64,000 nt of DNA from Ruegeria arenilitoris (lineage in GTDB: Bacteria > Pseudomonadota > Alphaproteobacteria > Rhodobacterales > Rhodobacteraceae): the NCBI RefSeq assembly GCF_013030985.1, contig NZ_WPYP01000001.1:806001-870000 (forward strand), given 5' to 3'. The position numbers and the translations under genes are program-made. Below, piece by piece: positions 1 through 8,323 of the stretch; the first letter of the stretch is position 1; every line of letters begins with the position of its first letter. The notes beneath the pieces were generated by a model that was not told where the DNA came from, ran no database searches, and was given only the letters and a program-made list of their open reading frames with translations.

Positions 1-1
1 G

Positions 2-148
2 AAATTCGTCAACGCCAACAAGCAGCACATCGCCCATGACCATGATGGCGACATCGTTTACCTGACCCGCCTGCAATGGGACATCGACCGGGTCGTTCGC
101 GACTATCCGGCGCTGAACCTGACGGCGACCAAGGAAATGATGACGTGA
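2..148 (+). CDS. 3' end of an unidentified gene (partial)
   Basis: The window opens inside a reading frame that encodes 48 residues and stops with TGA. The visible tail (KFVNAKQQHIAHDHDG at its start, TATKEMMT at its end) carries no motif I recognise. The next gene, a glycosyltransferase, begins about 20 bases later in the same frame, so the two probably form one transcription unit. A role in surface polysaccharide or sulfation chemistry is possible from context only. The full gene lies upstream of the window. Confidence 0.6.
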   Translation, partial: KFVNANKQHIAHDHDGDIVYLTRLQWDIDRVVRDYPALNLTATKEMMT

Positions 149-169
149 CCTGCCCGCTGGCCGAAATTG

Positions 170-1105
170 GTGGATAACCCGACCTGGGGCACTGTTTCGA
201 CGGTTCGGGGCTCGGCCCCGGACATTCTGCGCTTCGTGGCCTATCACCTCGATCTTGGGGTCGACCGGATGTATATCTATCTGGACGAACCCAATCCCAA
301 GGCGTTCAATGCACTGAACCGCCATCCGAAAGTCGAAGTCCGCAATTGCGATGACGGGTTCTGGGCCTACCGACAGCGCGAACGGCCCGACCGGCACCAA
401 ACCCGCCAAACCGCAAACGCATCGTTTACATATCGCAACACCGATCTGGATTGGCTGGCCCATATCGATGTGGACGAATTTCTGTGGTCCTCAATACCTG
501 TCCGGGATCAATTGCGATCCGTTCCGCCCCAAACCGCAGCGGCCCGTGTTCGTCCGATCGAAGCGTTGTCGGGCAGCGATGATATGTACAAGGCATACAT
601 CCCAAGCGGCCCCGACCGCGAGGCATTGGTACAATCGATTTACCCCAACTACGGCGGCTTTGTTCTTGGCGGTTTCCTCAGCCACGTGCAGGGCAAGCTC
701 ATTGTCCGCACCGGAATGAAACACCTGAGCTTTCGCATCCACAATCTGTTTCAAAACAAAGTGCTTTTGCCCTGCAAATTCGAACTACCCGGGCTGGAGC
801 TATGTCACCGGCACGCCCCGGATTGGGAACATTGGGTGGCGCACTACCGGTTCAGGCTGGAACGCGGCTCGTACCAGCCCGGCATGTCCCCCAATGTCCC
901 GCGCGAGCATGGCGGCTTGAACATGAACGAATTGCTCAGTTGGATCGAGGCGGAAGAAGGTCCGGACGGCCTGCGCGCATTCTTTGATGAAATGAGCGGT
1001 GCCGACCCCGAGGCGCGCGCCCGGCTGGACGACCACGGCATGGTCCTGCACCGGCCACTGGATCTGGAGGGCAAGCTCAGGAAACACTTTCCCGGAAGTG
1101 TCTGA
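170..1105 (+). CDS. Glycosyltransferase family 2-like protein
   Basis: The protein of about 311 residues resembles the Glyco_tranf_2_4/GT92-like group of glycosyltransferases. The N-terminus (TWGTVSTVRGSAPDILRF, then YHLDLGVDRMYIYLD) is the usual start of this group: a strand-turn-helix followed by the nucleotide-sugar fold. A DxD-type metal/nucleotide site is visible as HIDVDEFLW near residue 100. No signal peptide or membrane segment is evident, so it probably acts in the cytoplasm on an unknown acceptor. There is no ATG start: TTG at 167 and GTG at 170 are the options just after the previous stop, and neither has a strong ribosome site; I chose GTG. Donor and acceptor cannot be read from sequence. 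Confidence 0.8.
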   Translation: MDNPTWGTVSTVRGSAPDILRFVAYHLDLGVDRMYIYLDEPNPKAFNALNRHPKVEVRNCDDGFWAYRQRERPDRHQTRQTANASFTYRNTDLDWLAHIDVDEFLWSSIPVRDQLRSVPPQTAAARVRPIEALSGSDDMYKAYIPSGPDREALVQSIYPNYGGFVLGGFLSHVQGKLIVRTGMKHLSFRIHNLFQNKVLLPCKFELPGLELCHRHAPDWEHWVAHYRFRLERGSYQPGMSPNVPREHGGLNMNELLSWIEAEEGPDGLRAFFDEMSGADPEARARLDDHGMVLHRPLDLEGKLRKHFPGSV

Positions 1106-1161
1106 ATTGTTGCGTAAAATCCGCACAGCTTGAGCGCACAAAACCCTAAAGGGGTCTTCAT

Positions 1162-1190
1162 TTGACCCTGACCAACGTTTTTGTTATGTC
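1162..1190 (+). promoter_or_regulatory. Weak candidate sigma-70 promoter for the DEAD-box helicase gene
   Basis: TTGACC at 1162-1167 is followed after 17 bases by TATGTC at 1185-1190. The -35 matches five of six consensus bases but the -10 only about half. It lies in the 186-base gap between the glycosyltransferase and helicase genes, about 100 bases before the chosen helicase start. Confidence 0.25.
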
Positions 1191-1291
1191 CCCCCCAAAG
1201 CCGAAATTGCGCAATGACGCGTATGGCCATCCGGGCCCGGCAAACCTCTGACGCGCGGGCCAGGTCTAGTGTCCGCATGAACCGGACATAC

Positions 1292-2650
1292 ATGACAAAG
1301 TTTAACGAACTGAACCTGAACCCGAAGGTCCTCAAAGCCATTGAGGAAGCCGGATACGAAACCCCCACCCCAATCCAGGCCGGTGCAATTCCGCCTGCGC
1401 TTGAGGGCAAGGACGTTCTGGGGATCGCCCAAACCGGCACCGGCAAGACCGCCAGCTTTACTCTGCCGATGATCACGCTTCTGGCCCGTGGCCGTGCCCG
1501 TGCGCGGATGCCGCGCTCGTTGGTTTTGTGCCCGACGCGGGAACTGGCCGCGCAGGTGGCCGAGAATTTCGACACATATGCCAAAAATGTGAAACTGACC
1601 AAAGCGCTGTTGATCGGCGGTGTCAGCTTCAAGGAACAGGACGCCCTGATCGACCGTGGCGTTGACGTGCTGATCGCCACTCCGGGCCGTCTGCTGGACC
1701 ATTTCGAACGCGGCAAGCTGCTGCTGACCGGTGTTCAGATCATGGTGGTGGATGAGGCCGACCGAATGCTGGATATGGGCTTTATCCCTGACATCGAACG
1801 CATCTTTTCGCTGACGCCGTTCACCCGCCAGACGCTGTTCTTCTCGGCCACCATGGCGTCTGAGATTGAGCGGATCACCGACACGTTCCTGTCCGCCCCG
1901 GCCCGGATCGAGGTTGCCCGTCAGGCCACCGCATCCGAGACCATCGAACAGGGCGTGGTCATGTTCAAAGGCGGTCGCCGCGACCGCGAAGCCAGCGCCA
2001 AGCGCAAGGTACTGCGCGCTCTGATCGACTCCGAGGGCGACAAGTGCACCAACGCGATCATCTTCTGCAACCGCAAGACGGACGTGGATATCTGCGCGAA
2101 ATCGCTGAAGAAATACGGCTATAACGCCGCTGCGATCCACGGCGATCTGGACCAGTCACAGCGGATGAAAACGCTGGACGGATTCCGCGATGGTTCACTG
2201 CGCCTGCTGGTTGCATCTGACGTGGCCGCGCGCGGACTGGACATTCCGTCGGTCAGCCACGTGTTCAACTTCGACGTTCCCGGCCATGCCGAGGATTACG
2301 TCCACCGCATCGGTCGTACCGGCCGCGCCGGACGCGAGGGCAAGGCGATCACGATCTGCTCTGGCCGTGATGAAAAGGCCTTGGATGCGATCGAGAAGCT
2401 GATCCAGAAGGACATCCCGCGGCTGGACAATCCCGTCAAGGAAGAGCCGAAAGCCGAAAAGCCGAAGCCCGAGAAAAAATCCAAGCCTGAGGACAGCAAA
2501 AAAGCTGAAGGCAAGCGAGGCGACCGCAAGAAGGACAAAGAGTCCAAAGGCCGTGGCCGTCGCGATGACAACGGCCCCGCCGTTGTGGGCATGGGTGATC
2601 ACCTGCCCAGCTTCATCGCCCTCAGCTTTGCCGAACGCCGCGCTGGCTAG
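1292..2650 (+). CDS. DEAD-box ATP-dependent RNA helicase (RhlE-like)
   Basis: This 452-residue protein has the full DEAD-box set: a Q motif (TPTPIQ, residues 24-29), Walker A AQTGTGKT (46-53), PTREL (81-85), DEAD (154-157), SAT (185-187) and HRIGRTGR (338-345). The family unwinds short RNA duplexes using ATP and serves ribosome assembly or RNA decay. After the two RecA domains comes a Lys/Glu-rich tail (about 375-440), a typical RNA-binding extension. The open frame extends 37 codons further up, but MTKFNELNLNPKVL is the family's normal N-terminus, so ATG at 1292 is chosen. RhlE versus another subfamily cannot be settled by eye. The gene stands alone on this strand. Confidence 0.92.
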   Translation: MTKFNELNLNPKVLKAIEEAGYETPTPIQAGAIPPALEGKDVLGIAQTGTGKTASFTLPMITLLARGRARARMPRSLVLCPTRELAAQVAENFDTYAKNVKLTKALLIGGVSFKEQDALIDRGVDVLIATPGRLLDHFERGKLLLTGVQIMVVDEADRMLDMGFIPDIERIFSLTPFTRQTLFFSATMASEIERITDTFLSAPARIEVARQATASETIEQGVVMFKGGRRDREASAKRKVLRALIDSEGDKCTNAIIFCNRKTDVDICAKSLKKYGYNAAAIHGDLDQSQRMKTLDGFRDGSLRLLVASDVAARGLDIPSVSHVFNFDVPGHAEDYVHRIGRTGRAGREGKAITICSGRDEKALDAIEKLIQKDIPRLDNPVKEEPKAEKPKPEKKSKPEDSKKAEGKRGDRKKDKESKGRGRRDDNGPAVVGMGDHLPSFIALSFAERRAG

Positions 2651-2747
2651 TCGGGTTTGATTGCATAGAACCGGTTTTCACTGCCTCTTGCCTGACGGCT
2701 CGAACGCAGGAAACCGGTGACTCTGCGATCCTGAAATCAAACACGAC

Positions 2748-3650
2748 CTAAATCGCCAGTACCAGCGCCAGAATGGACACGCCGAGCAACGTCATCCCGG
2801 CGATCTCGCGCCGTGTGATGGTTTCCCGAAAAAACAGCAGCGAGGCGAACAGGCTGAGCAACAGCTCGACCTGCCCCAGCGCCTTGACATAGGCCGCGTT
2901 CTGCAGCGTGAAAGCAAAGAACCAGCAGAACGAGCCGCACAGGCTGGTCAGGCCGACAAACATGCTTGTCCGGCGGGTCTGCCACACGGCAAGCAGCTCG
3001 GCCCGGTCACGCCACAGCAGCCACAACCCCATGCTGAGAAACTGGAACATCACCACGACGGCCAGCGTGACCAATGCGCGGAACCAGGCATCGATCTCGC
3101 CAAGCTCCAACGAAGCACCGCGGTAACTGACCGACGAAAAGGCGAATAGCACCCCCGACCCCAACCCCAGCCGCGAGGCGCGGTTGGTCAGGTGTTTCCA
3201 CCACGCCCCGTCTCCTCCGGGTGATTTCGACAGCAGCAACACCGCAAGCAGACCCAGCAAAATCGCCACCAGCGCCCCGGCCGAGACCTGATCGCCCAGT
3301 ACCAGGAAACCGACAATGGCAGTCTGGATCACCTCGGTCTTTTTAAAGGTTATCCCGACCGCAAAGTTGCGTTGCTTGAACAGGGCCACCACGCAGATGG
3401 TCGCCAGAATTTGCGCCGTTCCACCGATTACAGCAAACAGCCAGAACTTTGCCGTCAAAGTCGGCAGGCTGAACCCGGTCACCTGCAGCGCCACAAACAG
3501 CCCCAGCAGCGCCAGCGGCATCGAATAGGCGAAACGGGCAAAGGTCGCGCCAGCCGCGGTCAGCTTTACGGTACTGAGCGACTTTTGCAGCATGAACCGC
3601 ACGGTCTGGAACGAGGCGGCGGCGATGGTGACAGGAATCCATAAACTCAT
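2748..3650 (-). CDS. EamA/DMT-family transporter
   Basis: The 300-residue protein is almost entirely hydrophobic, with about ten predicted membrane spans arranged as two repeated five-helix halves, as in drug/metabolite transporters of the EamA type. Segments such as KTEVIQTAIVGFLVLGD (first half) and ALGQVELLLSLFASLLFFRE (second half) are the characteristic fourth-helix/loop signature of each half. The protein is an inner-membrane permease; its substrate cannot be inferred. Its start lies 21 bases from the stop of the desaturase gene at 3672, so it may be the last gene of the DUF2061-desaturase-transporter unit. Confidence 0.85.
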   Translation of the reverse strand: MSLWIPVTIAAASFQTVRFMLQKSLSTVKLTAAGATFARFAYSMPLALLGLFVALQVTGFSLPTLTAKFWLFAVIGGTAQILATICVVALFKQRNFAVGITFKKTEVIQTAIVGFLVLGDQVSAGALVAILLGLLAVLLLSKSPGGDGAWWKHLTNRASRLGLGSGVLFAFSSVSYRGASLELGEIDAWFRALVTLAVVVMFQFLSMGLWLLWRDRAELLAVWQTRRTSMFVGLTSLCGSFCWFFAFTLQNAAYVKALGQVELLLSLFASLLFFRETITRREIAGMTLLGVSILALVLAI

Positions 3651-3671
3651 GGTTTCCCTTGTGTCGCCTTA

Positions 3672-4544
3672 TCAACCCTTTGGCCAGAGAGGATGCGCCA
3701 CCGGATCTTTTGCCCGCAGGAAATACGACCGGAAAATCTGCGCGTAAGAGCGATAGACATAGGCCTCATTTCGGGCCTGATACCGCTCTTTTTCCGAACG
3801 ATACAAGCCGGGCAACCGATACCATGGTGCACCGGGGTTCATGTGATGAACGACGTGCAGATTGTTGTTCAAAAACAGAAAAGCCAGCGGGCCGCGATCT
3901 TCGATGATCACCGTACGCGCACCAGAGTTTTCATGCGCGCGGTGTTCCAGAAAGGTGCGGATTTTGACCAACCCCAACCCGAAATAGGCCGACAGCACAT
4001 AGGCCCAGATCGGCATTTGGGACTGCGCGACAATCCACAGGACCGCCACGACTCCGGGCAGATGAAGCGCCCAGGCTCGCGCAACATCACGACCGCCGCG
4101 CAACTCGTTGCGCATGAATACAATCTGCCCGATGGCCGGCCCCAGAACGATCCGGCCCAGCAGAGTGTTGTTCACACGCAGCAACCGACGTTGCCAACCG
4201 AGCAATGTGCCCCATACCTGCGGATCCAGATAGTTGGATTCGGGGTCGTCATACGGATCGGTCAGTGTTTCATCCCGGTGATGCGCCAGATGCAGGTCAC
4301 GGAACCTCTGATACGGGATGAACAGGGTCAACGGCAGCGCCATCAGCGCCTCGTTCAGCCACTTCGTGCGGAACGGATGACCATGCAGCGCCTCATGCGT
4401 GAGCGAAGAATGCAACGCAGCCACGACCGCCATCGCCGGAATTGCCAGCCACAGCGGCAGCAGGAACACCACGGCCAGCCACGCGCCATAGCACGCCAGG
4501 ATCAGGGCCAGTGTGCCCCATTCGGGTGCTGCGGGCCTAGACAT
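3672..4544 (-). CDS. Membrane fatty acid desaturase
   Basis: This 290-residue integral membrane protein has the histidine clusters of the diiron desaturase/hydroxylase family: HSSLTHEALHGH (45-56), HLAHH (85-89), HRAHE (201-205) and NNLHVVHH (227-234). Such enzymes insert a double bond into acyl chains using oxygen and an electron donor, or act as hydroxylases or ketolases on lipids; the substrate is not readable here. Hydrophobic segments flank the boxes, giving about four membrane spans. Its start overlaps the end of the DUF2061 gene by 8 bases, indicating translational coupling. The divergent HTH regulator at 4848 is a plausible controller. Confidence 0.88.
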   Translation of the reverse strand: MSRPAAPEWGTLALILACYGAWLAVVFLLPLWLAIPAMAVVAALHSSLTHEALHGHPFRTKWLNEALMALPLTLFIPYQRFRDLHLAHHRDETLTDPYDDPESNYLDPQVWGTLLGWQRRLLRVNNTLLGRIVLGPAIGQIVFMRNELRGGRDVARAWALHLPGVVAVLWIVAQSQMPIWAYVLSAYFGLGLVKIRTFLEHRAHENSGARTVIIEDRGPLAFLFLNNNLHVVHHMNPGAPWYRLPGLYRSEKERYQARNEAYVYRSYAQIFRSYFLRAKDPVAHPLWPKG

Positions 4545-4752
4545 TGCGACCCCACGTGATACCCGCCCAAATACGCTCGTAAATCACGTACATGGTCAGG
4601 CCGATGGCCGTGTTCACAATCGCCAGCGTGCCGCCAATCGCTGCTGAGCCGGTGGCCACCAGTCCCACCAGCGTCATCACGATCAGACCCATTGCATTCC
4701 ACAGCACAGCCTTCACGACTGATCTTCGTCGTGTTTCCATTCCGTCACCCAT
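4537..4752 (-). CDS. DUF2061 small membrane protein
   Basis: The 71-residue protein has a short basic N-terminus (METRRRSVVKAVLW) and two hydrophobic spans (about 18-35 and 40-58) ending in YERIWAGITWG, which matches the DUF2061 family. That family has no established biochemical role. It is the first gene of the unit with the desaturase, overlapping it by 8 bases, which suggests a partner role in the same membrane process. ATG at 4752 or at 4740 (METRRRS) could be the start. Confidence 0.8.
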   Translation of the reverse strand: MGDGMETRRRSVVKAVLWNAMGLIVMTLVGLVATGSAAIGGTLAIVNTAIGLTMYVIYERIWAGITWGRNV

Positions 4753-4825
4753 ATTGTTGTTATGTCTTTAAAATTACGGGTCACGGGCTCCGTTGAAAAT
4801 TCTGAATATGATTAACAAAACTCAT

Positions 4826-4850
4826 CATATGTGATATTTACAAACATATG
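4826..4850. promoter_or_regulatory. Inverted repeat at the start of the HTH regulator gene (candidate operator)
   Basis: CATATGT at 4826-4832 and ACATATG at 4844-4850 are perfect 7-bp inverted arms separated by 11 bases. The right arm contains the regulator's ATG. The element lies in the 95-base, AT-rich divergent region between the DUF2061-desaturase unit and the regulator, so it could serve autoregulation and control of the desaturase. This is an inference from position and symmetry only. Confidence 0.4.
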
Positions 4851-5714
4851 CAGGATAAAATCGACAAACGAGACCGCGCAGCACAGTTTCGACTGCGACT
4901 CGCCCGCGCCATGGAGGAGCGTCACGTCAGCCAGAGCGCGCTGGCGCGACATATCGGTGTGGATCGTTCGACCGTATCGCAGCTATTGACTGATGAGGGC
5001 GCAAGGCTGCCGAATTCGCATGTGGTGGGCAGTTGCGCCTCGGCCCTTGGGGTGTCGGCGGACTGGCTTCTGAGCCTGTCGGACCGGCCGGAAAGTGCCG
5101 CGGAACTGCTGGCAAGTTCGCTGACCGTGACCGAAGCCCCGCGCGCGCTGGTCGATGAGCGTATCTTTGAATGGCACCAAGAGGCTGCGGGATATAAAAT
5201 CCGTTATGTTCCAGCGACTTTGCCCGACATGTTAAAGACACGCGCCGTGTTGGAATGGGAATACGCCCCGCATCTGGGCCGGACGGCGGATCAGGCGATC
5301 GGAGCCTCAGCCGACCGCCTGAAATGGATGCGCAGCGCCCAGTCGGATTATGAAATTGCCATGCCCCTGTATGAGTTGGACAGTTTCGCCCATGCCTCGG
5401 GCTATTACGAAGGTCTCTGCCCCAAAATCCGGCTGGAACAGATCGACCACCTGCTGGAGATTTGCGAACAGCTCTACCCCCGCCTGCGCATCTATCTGTT
5501 TGATGCAAAAAGGCTCTATTCGGCCCCCGTGACTATTTTCGGCCCACTTCTGTCCGTGTTCTACGCGGGCAGCCACTATATGGCCTTCCGCGACCGCGAC
5601 CGGATCGAGACATTTACGCGCCATTTCGACCGTCTGGTACGCGAGGCTGACCTGACCGCGCGCGACTTCCCTGACCACCTCAGGCAGTTGCGCGCGGCAA
5701 TCTCCGACCGCTAA
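4848..5714 (+). CDS. Cro/CI-type HTH transcriptional regulator
   Basis: The 288-residue protein begins with an XRE-type helix-turn-helix (about residues 12-75: RLRLARAMEERHVSQSALAR, then VDRSTVSQLL). A C-terminal region of about 200 residues (EWHQEAAGYKIRYVPATLP onward) presumably senses a ligand; I do not recognise a named domain in it. It is divergent from the DUF2061-desaturase unit and has an inverted repeat over its own start codon, so it probably controls itself and the desaturase. The lipid link is an inference from position. Start ATG at 4848 is the only sensible one. Confidence 0.85.
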   Translation: MQDKIDKRDRAAQFRLRLARAMEERHVSQSALARHIGVDRSTVSQLLTDEGARLPNSHVVGSCASALGVSADWLLSLSDRPESAAELLASSLTVTEAPRALVDERIFEWHQEAAGYKIRYVPATLPDMLKTRAVLEWEYAPHLGRTADQAIGASADRLKWMRSAQSDYEIAMPLYELDSFAHASGYYEGLCPKIRLEQIDHLLEICEQLYPRLRIYLFDAKRLYSAPVTIFGPLLSVFYAGSHYMAFRDRDRIETFTRHFDRLVREADLTARDFPDHLRQLRAAISDR

Positions 5715-5797
5715 GGATGCACAGACCTCATTCTTGTGCTATCGTCATTCGGCGCGAACCTTCGGGTATTCCGATCACAGACGGGAGGACGATAGGA

Positions 5798-5980
5798 ATG
5801 GACGCAATTCAAACTGCTCAATACGCACGAGCGCTCTATACCGCCCATGGCGATCAGGCCGAGGCGGAAGCTGCCAAGAAGATGCGTGAATGCGAAGCCG
5901 CCGGGAATATGCAGCAAGCGCAGGACTGGCAGGCGGTCCGTCAGACCATCCGCCAGATCCGCGGGCCAAATCAGGGCTAA
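5798..5980 (+). CDS. Small conserved-looking hypothetical protein (60 aa)
   Basis: Start ATG at 5798 has a good ribosome site (GGGAGG at 5783-5788). The product is a soluble, mostly helical 60-residue protein: MDAIQTAQYARALYTAHGD, then AEAEAAKKMRECEAAGNMQQ. It has no membrane segment or recognisable motif. An open frame extends upstream to 5717 but lacks a ribosome site. It follows the HTH regulator by 83 bases and ends 6 bases before the convergent SDR gene. The function is unknown. Confidence 0.65.
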   Translation: MDAIQTAQYARALYTAHGDQAEAEAAKKMRECEAAGNMQQAQDWQAVRQTIRQIRGPNQG

Positions 5981-5986
5981 TTCGGC

Positions 5987-6748
5987 TTAAATTTTCGGGT
6001 CAGGATTCACCGTATGACCGTCCACGGCAATCACCTGACCCGACACCAGCCGCGCCGCGTCCGAGGCGAGGAACACGGCCATATTGGCAATGTCATGGCC
6101 TTCGACGAAACGACCCATCGAGGTACCTGCCGCATAGCCGTCATAGACCTGATCGCGGGTCATGCCCTTGGCGGCCGCTTCGCGTGCCAGCACGCCCTCC
6201 ATCCGGGGGCCTTCGACCGCGCCGGGGCAGATGACATTGCACCGCACACCGTGTGATCCAAGCTCCATCGCCAGCGTCTTACCCAATCCGATCACCCCCC
6301 ATTTCGCCGCCGCATAGGGTGCGCGGTTTGGATAGCCGTACTGCCCGGCGGTGGACGACGTGATCACCACGGCTCCGCCGCGTTGCCGTTTCAGGATCGG
6401 TGCCGCGTATTTGGCGCAGAGGAACGCACCCTCCAGATTGACCGAAAGGCAGAACCGCCAATCCTCCAGCGCCACGTCCTCGACCAGAGCCGTCGGCCCA
6501 GCAACACCCGCATTTGCGCAGAGCGTGTCCAATCCGCCCCACGCGGCCTCGATCTCGGCGAACAATGCAGCCACAGCGGTTTCGTCGGCCACGTTCACCT
6601 CGGACCGTTTCCAGTGCGCCGGGCATCCATCCAGGGCAGCCGTATCGACATCCGCCACCCACACCTGCGCACCAGCCGCATCGAAGGCTTCGGCTATGGC
6701 GCGACCAACGCCCGAAGCACCGGCGGTAATCAGAACCCGTCCGCTCAT
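5987..6748 (-). CDS. SDR-family oxidoreductase in the carnitine operon
   Basis: This classical short-chain dehydrogenase of 253 residues has the cofactor loop TAGASGVG (8-15), NAG (79-81), a serine (131/132) and YxxxK with Tyr145 and Lys149. It should oxidise or reduce a hydroxyl/keto group with NAD(P)(H). Its start overlaps the stop of the fused carnitine dehydrogenase by ATGA, so it is translated in the same operon. That context suggests action on carnitine, a stereoisomer (D-carnitine) or a downstream keto compound; this is inference. The N-terminal glycine motif (AGASGVG instead of the common TGxxxGIG) is slightly unusual. Confidence 0.85.
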   Translation of the reverse strand: MSGRVLITAGASGVGRAIAEAFDAAGAQVWVADVDTAALDGCPAHWKRSEVNVADETAVAALFAEIEAAWGGLDTLCANAGVAGPTALVEDVALEDWRFCLSVNLEGAFLCAKYAAPILKRQRGGAVVITSSTAGQYGYPNRAPYAAAKWGVIGLGKTLAMELGSHGVRCNVICPGAVEGPRMEGVLAREAAAKGMTRDQVYDGYAAGTSMGRFVEGHDIANMAVFLASDAARLVSGQVIAVDGHTVNPDPKI

Positions 6749-8208
6749 GCCGGTTTCCGGATGGCGGCACCGGCTCCCTCTGGGTATGGCAATCCGGCCT
6801 GCGCTTCGGCGATACGGGCCATTGCGGCCTCAATTTCGGCCGATGGCGCGCAGGGGCGGCGGGTTTCAAGGCTGACATGCAGCAGGAAGCTTTCGCCTGT
6901 AGCGATCAGCTTGTCGCCCTCATACATACTGTGGAAGACATGCAGCTTCTTGCCCTGCCCCAGCAGCATCTGCGTGCGGATTTCGATCTTTGCGCCAGCG
7001 TGAACCTCGTCGACATAGCGGATGTGGTTCTCGGCGGTGAAATAGCTGCCACCCGAGGCGATATAGTCCGCGTCACAGCCGATGATCTCCATGAACCGAT
7101 CGGTTGCGTCGGCAAAGGCTTCTAGATAGCGCGCCTCGTTCATATGGCCGTTATAGTCGGTCCAATCCAGCGGCACCGCGCGCGAGACGGTCAGGATCGG
7201 CTGGCTCAGATCGGCCTGCTCCATCGTCGGCAATGCACTGGGTTTCAGCACTGCGTCATGCTGGTTCAGCACCGCACCCGCACCCCAGTTCTGCGCCTTC
7301 AGTGCCCGCATCATGCCAACGAGGTTATTATCGCGAATGCGCTCCAATTCGCGGATCGAATGCATCCCCGACTGCGCATCCGACTGATCGGCAATCATAT
7401 TCACCAACTCATCGGTGAACTCGGGCACATCCATCAGCTTGGTCCAGGGCCATTTCAACGCAGGTCCGAACTGTGCCATGAAATGCCGCATCCCGGCTTC
7501 GCCCCCCGCCACGCGGTAGGTTTCGAACAGACCCATCTGCGCCCAGCGGATGCCAAAGCCCATACGGATCGCTTCGTCGATCTCTTCGGTGGTGGCGATG
7601 CCGTCCTTGACCAGCCACAGCGCCTCGCGCCAGACGGCCTCAAGGAAGCGGTCGGCGATATGCGCGTCGATTTCCTTTTTGACGTGAAGCGGGAAAAAAC
7701 CGACCGATTTCAGCAGCTGCTGTGCACGCTCGACCATCTCAGACGGGTTCTTTTCCGTCGGCACCAGCTCAATCAGCGGCAACAGATAGACGGGGTTGAA
7801 CGGGTGCGTCACCACGATCTGCTCAGGCCGCAGCGCGCCGTCCTGCAATTCGGACGGTTTGAACCCGCTGGTCGAAGACCCGATGATCGCTTGTGGGTCA
7901 CAAGCCTCTTGCAACCCCTTGTAGACCTTGAGTTTCAGATCCAGCCGCTCTGGCACGCTTTCCTGTATCCACACCGCACCCTGCACCGCTTCGGCCATGT
8001 CATCATGGAAGGTCAGCGCGCCTTCGGGCGGCAATGGCACATTGCTCAGCCCCGGCAGCGACCGCCGCGCATTGTCCAGAACCTCACCAATCTTGCGCTC
8101 GGCCTCGGGGTCCGGGTCGAACACCCGGACGTTCCACCCATTCAGCAGGAACCGAGCGGCCCAACCGCCGCCAATCACGCCACCACCAATGATAGCTGCT
8201 GTTTTCAT
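6745..8208 (-). CDS. Fused L-carnitine 3-dehydrogenase / thioesterase (CdhA-CdhB type)
   Basis: The 487-residue protein joins two enzymes. Residues 1 to about 315 are a 3-hydroxyacyl-CoA-dehydrogenase-like carnitine dehydrogenase with NAD loop GGGVIGGGW (8-16) and catalytic HPFNP (135-139), oxidising L-carnitine to 3-dehydrocarnitine. From about residue 335 there is a hotdog thioesterase (4HBT type, DWTDYNGHMNEARY), expected to hydrolyse betainyl-CoA to glycine betaine. In Pseudomonas these are separate proteins (CdhA, CdhB); the fused form is known in other alphaproteobacteria. The start chosen has an ideal ribosome site (GGAGGAGATTTG before ATG); the open frame extends 10 codons further. 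It lies between the CdhC-like gene and the SDR on one strand. Confidence 0.9.
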   Translation of the reverse strand: MKTAAIIGGGVIGGGWAARFLLNGWNVRVFDPDPEAERKIGEVLDNARRSLPGLSNVPLPPEGALTFHDDMAEAVQGAVWIQESVPERLDLKLKVYKGLQEACDPQAIIGSSTSGFKPSELQDGALRPEQIVVTHPFNPVYLLPLIELVPTEKNPSEMVERAQQLLKSVGFFPLHVKKEIDAHIADRFLEAVWREALWLVKDGIATTEEIDEAIRMGFGIRWAQMGLFETYRVAGGEAGMRHFMAQFGPALKWPWTKLMDVPEFTDELVNMIADQSDAQSGMHSIRELERIRDNNLVGMMRALKAQNWGAGAVLNQHDAVLKPSALPTMEQADLSQPILTVSRAVPLDWTDYNGHMNEARYLEAFADATDRFMEIIGCDADYIASGGSYFTAENHIRYVDEVHAGAKIEIRTQMLLGQGKKLHVFHSMYEGDKLIATGESFLLHVSLETRRPCAPSAEIEAAMARIAEAQAGLPYPEGAGAAIRKPA

Positions 8209-8323
8209 CAAATCTCCTCCAGCCTGAATGCCTCCCAAAGCTCACCCAGGCACCACGTCTTTATTTCTTTGCAAATAACCCGAGGGGGTGGGGCTGGCCC
8301 CCAATCACCCAACAGAAGGTCCC

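Noticed and set aside
2651..2747. Imperfect inverted repeat (TTTGATT/AATCAAA with AACCGG/CCGGTT inside) between the helicase and transporter genes
   Set aside because: The arms are far apart and interrupted, with no T-tract; not convincing as a terminator.
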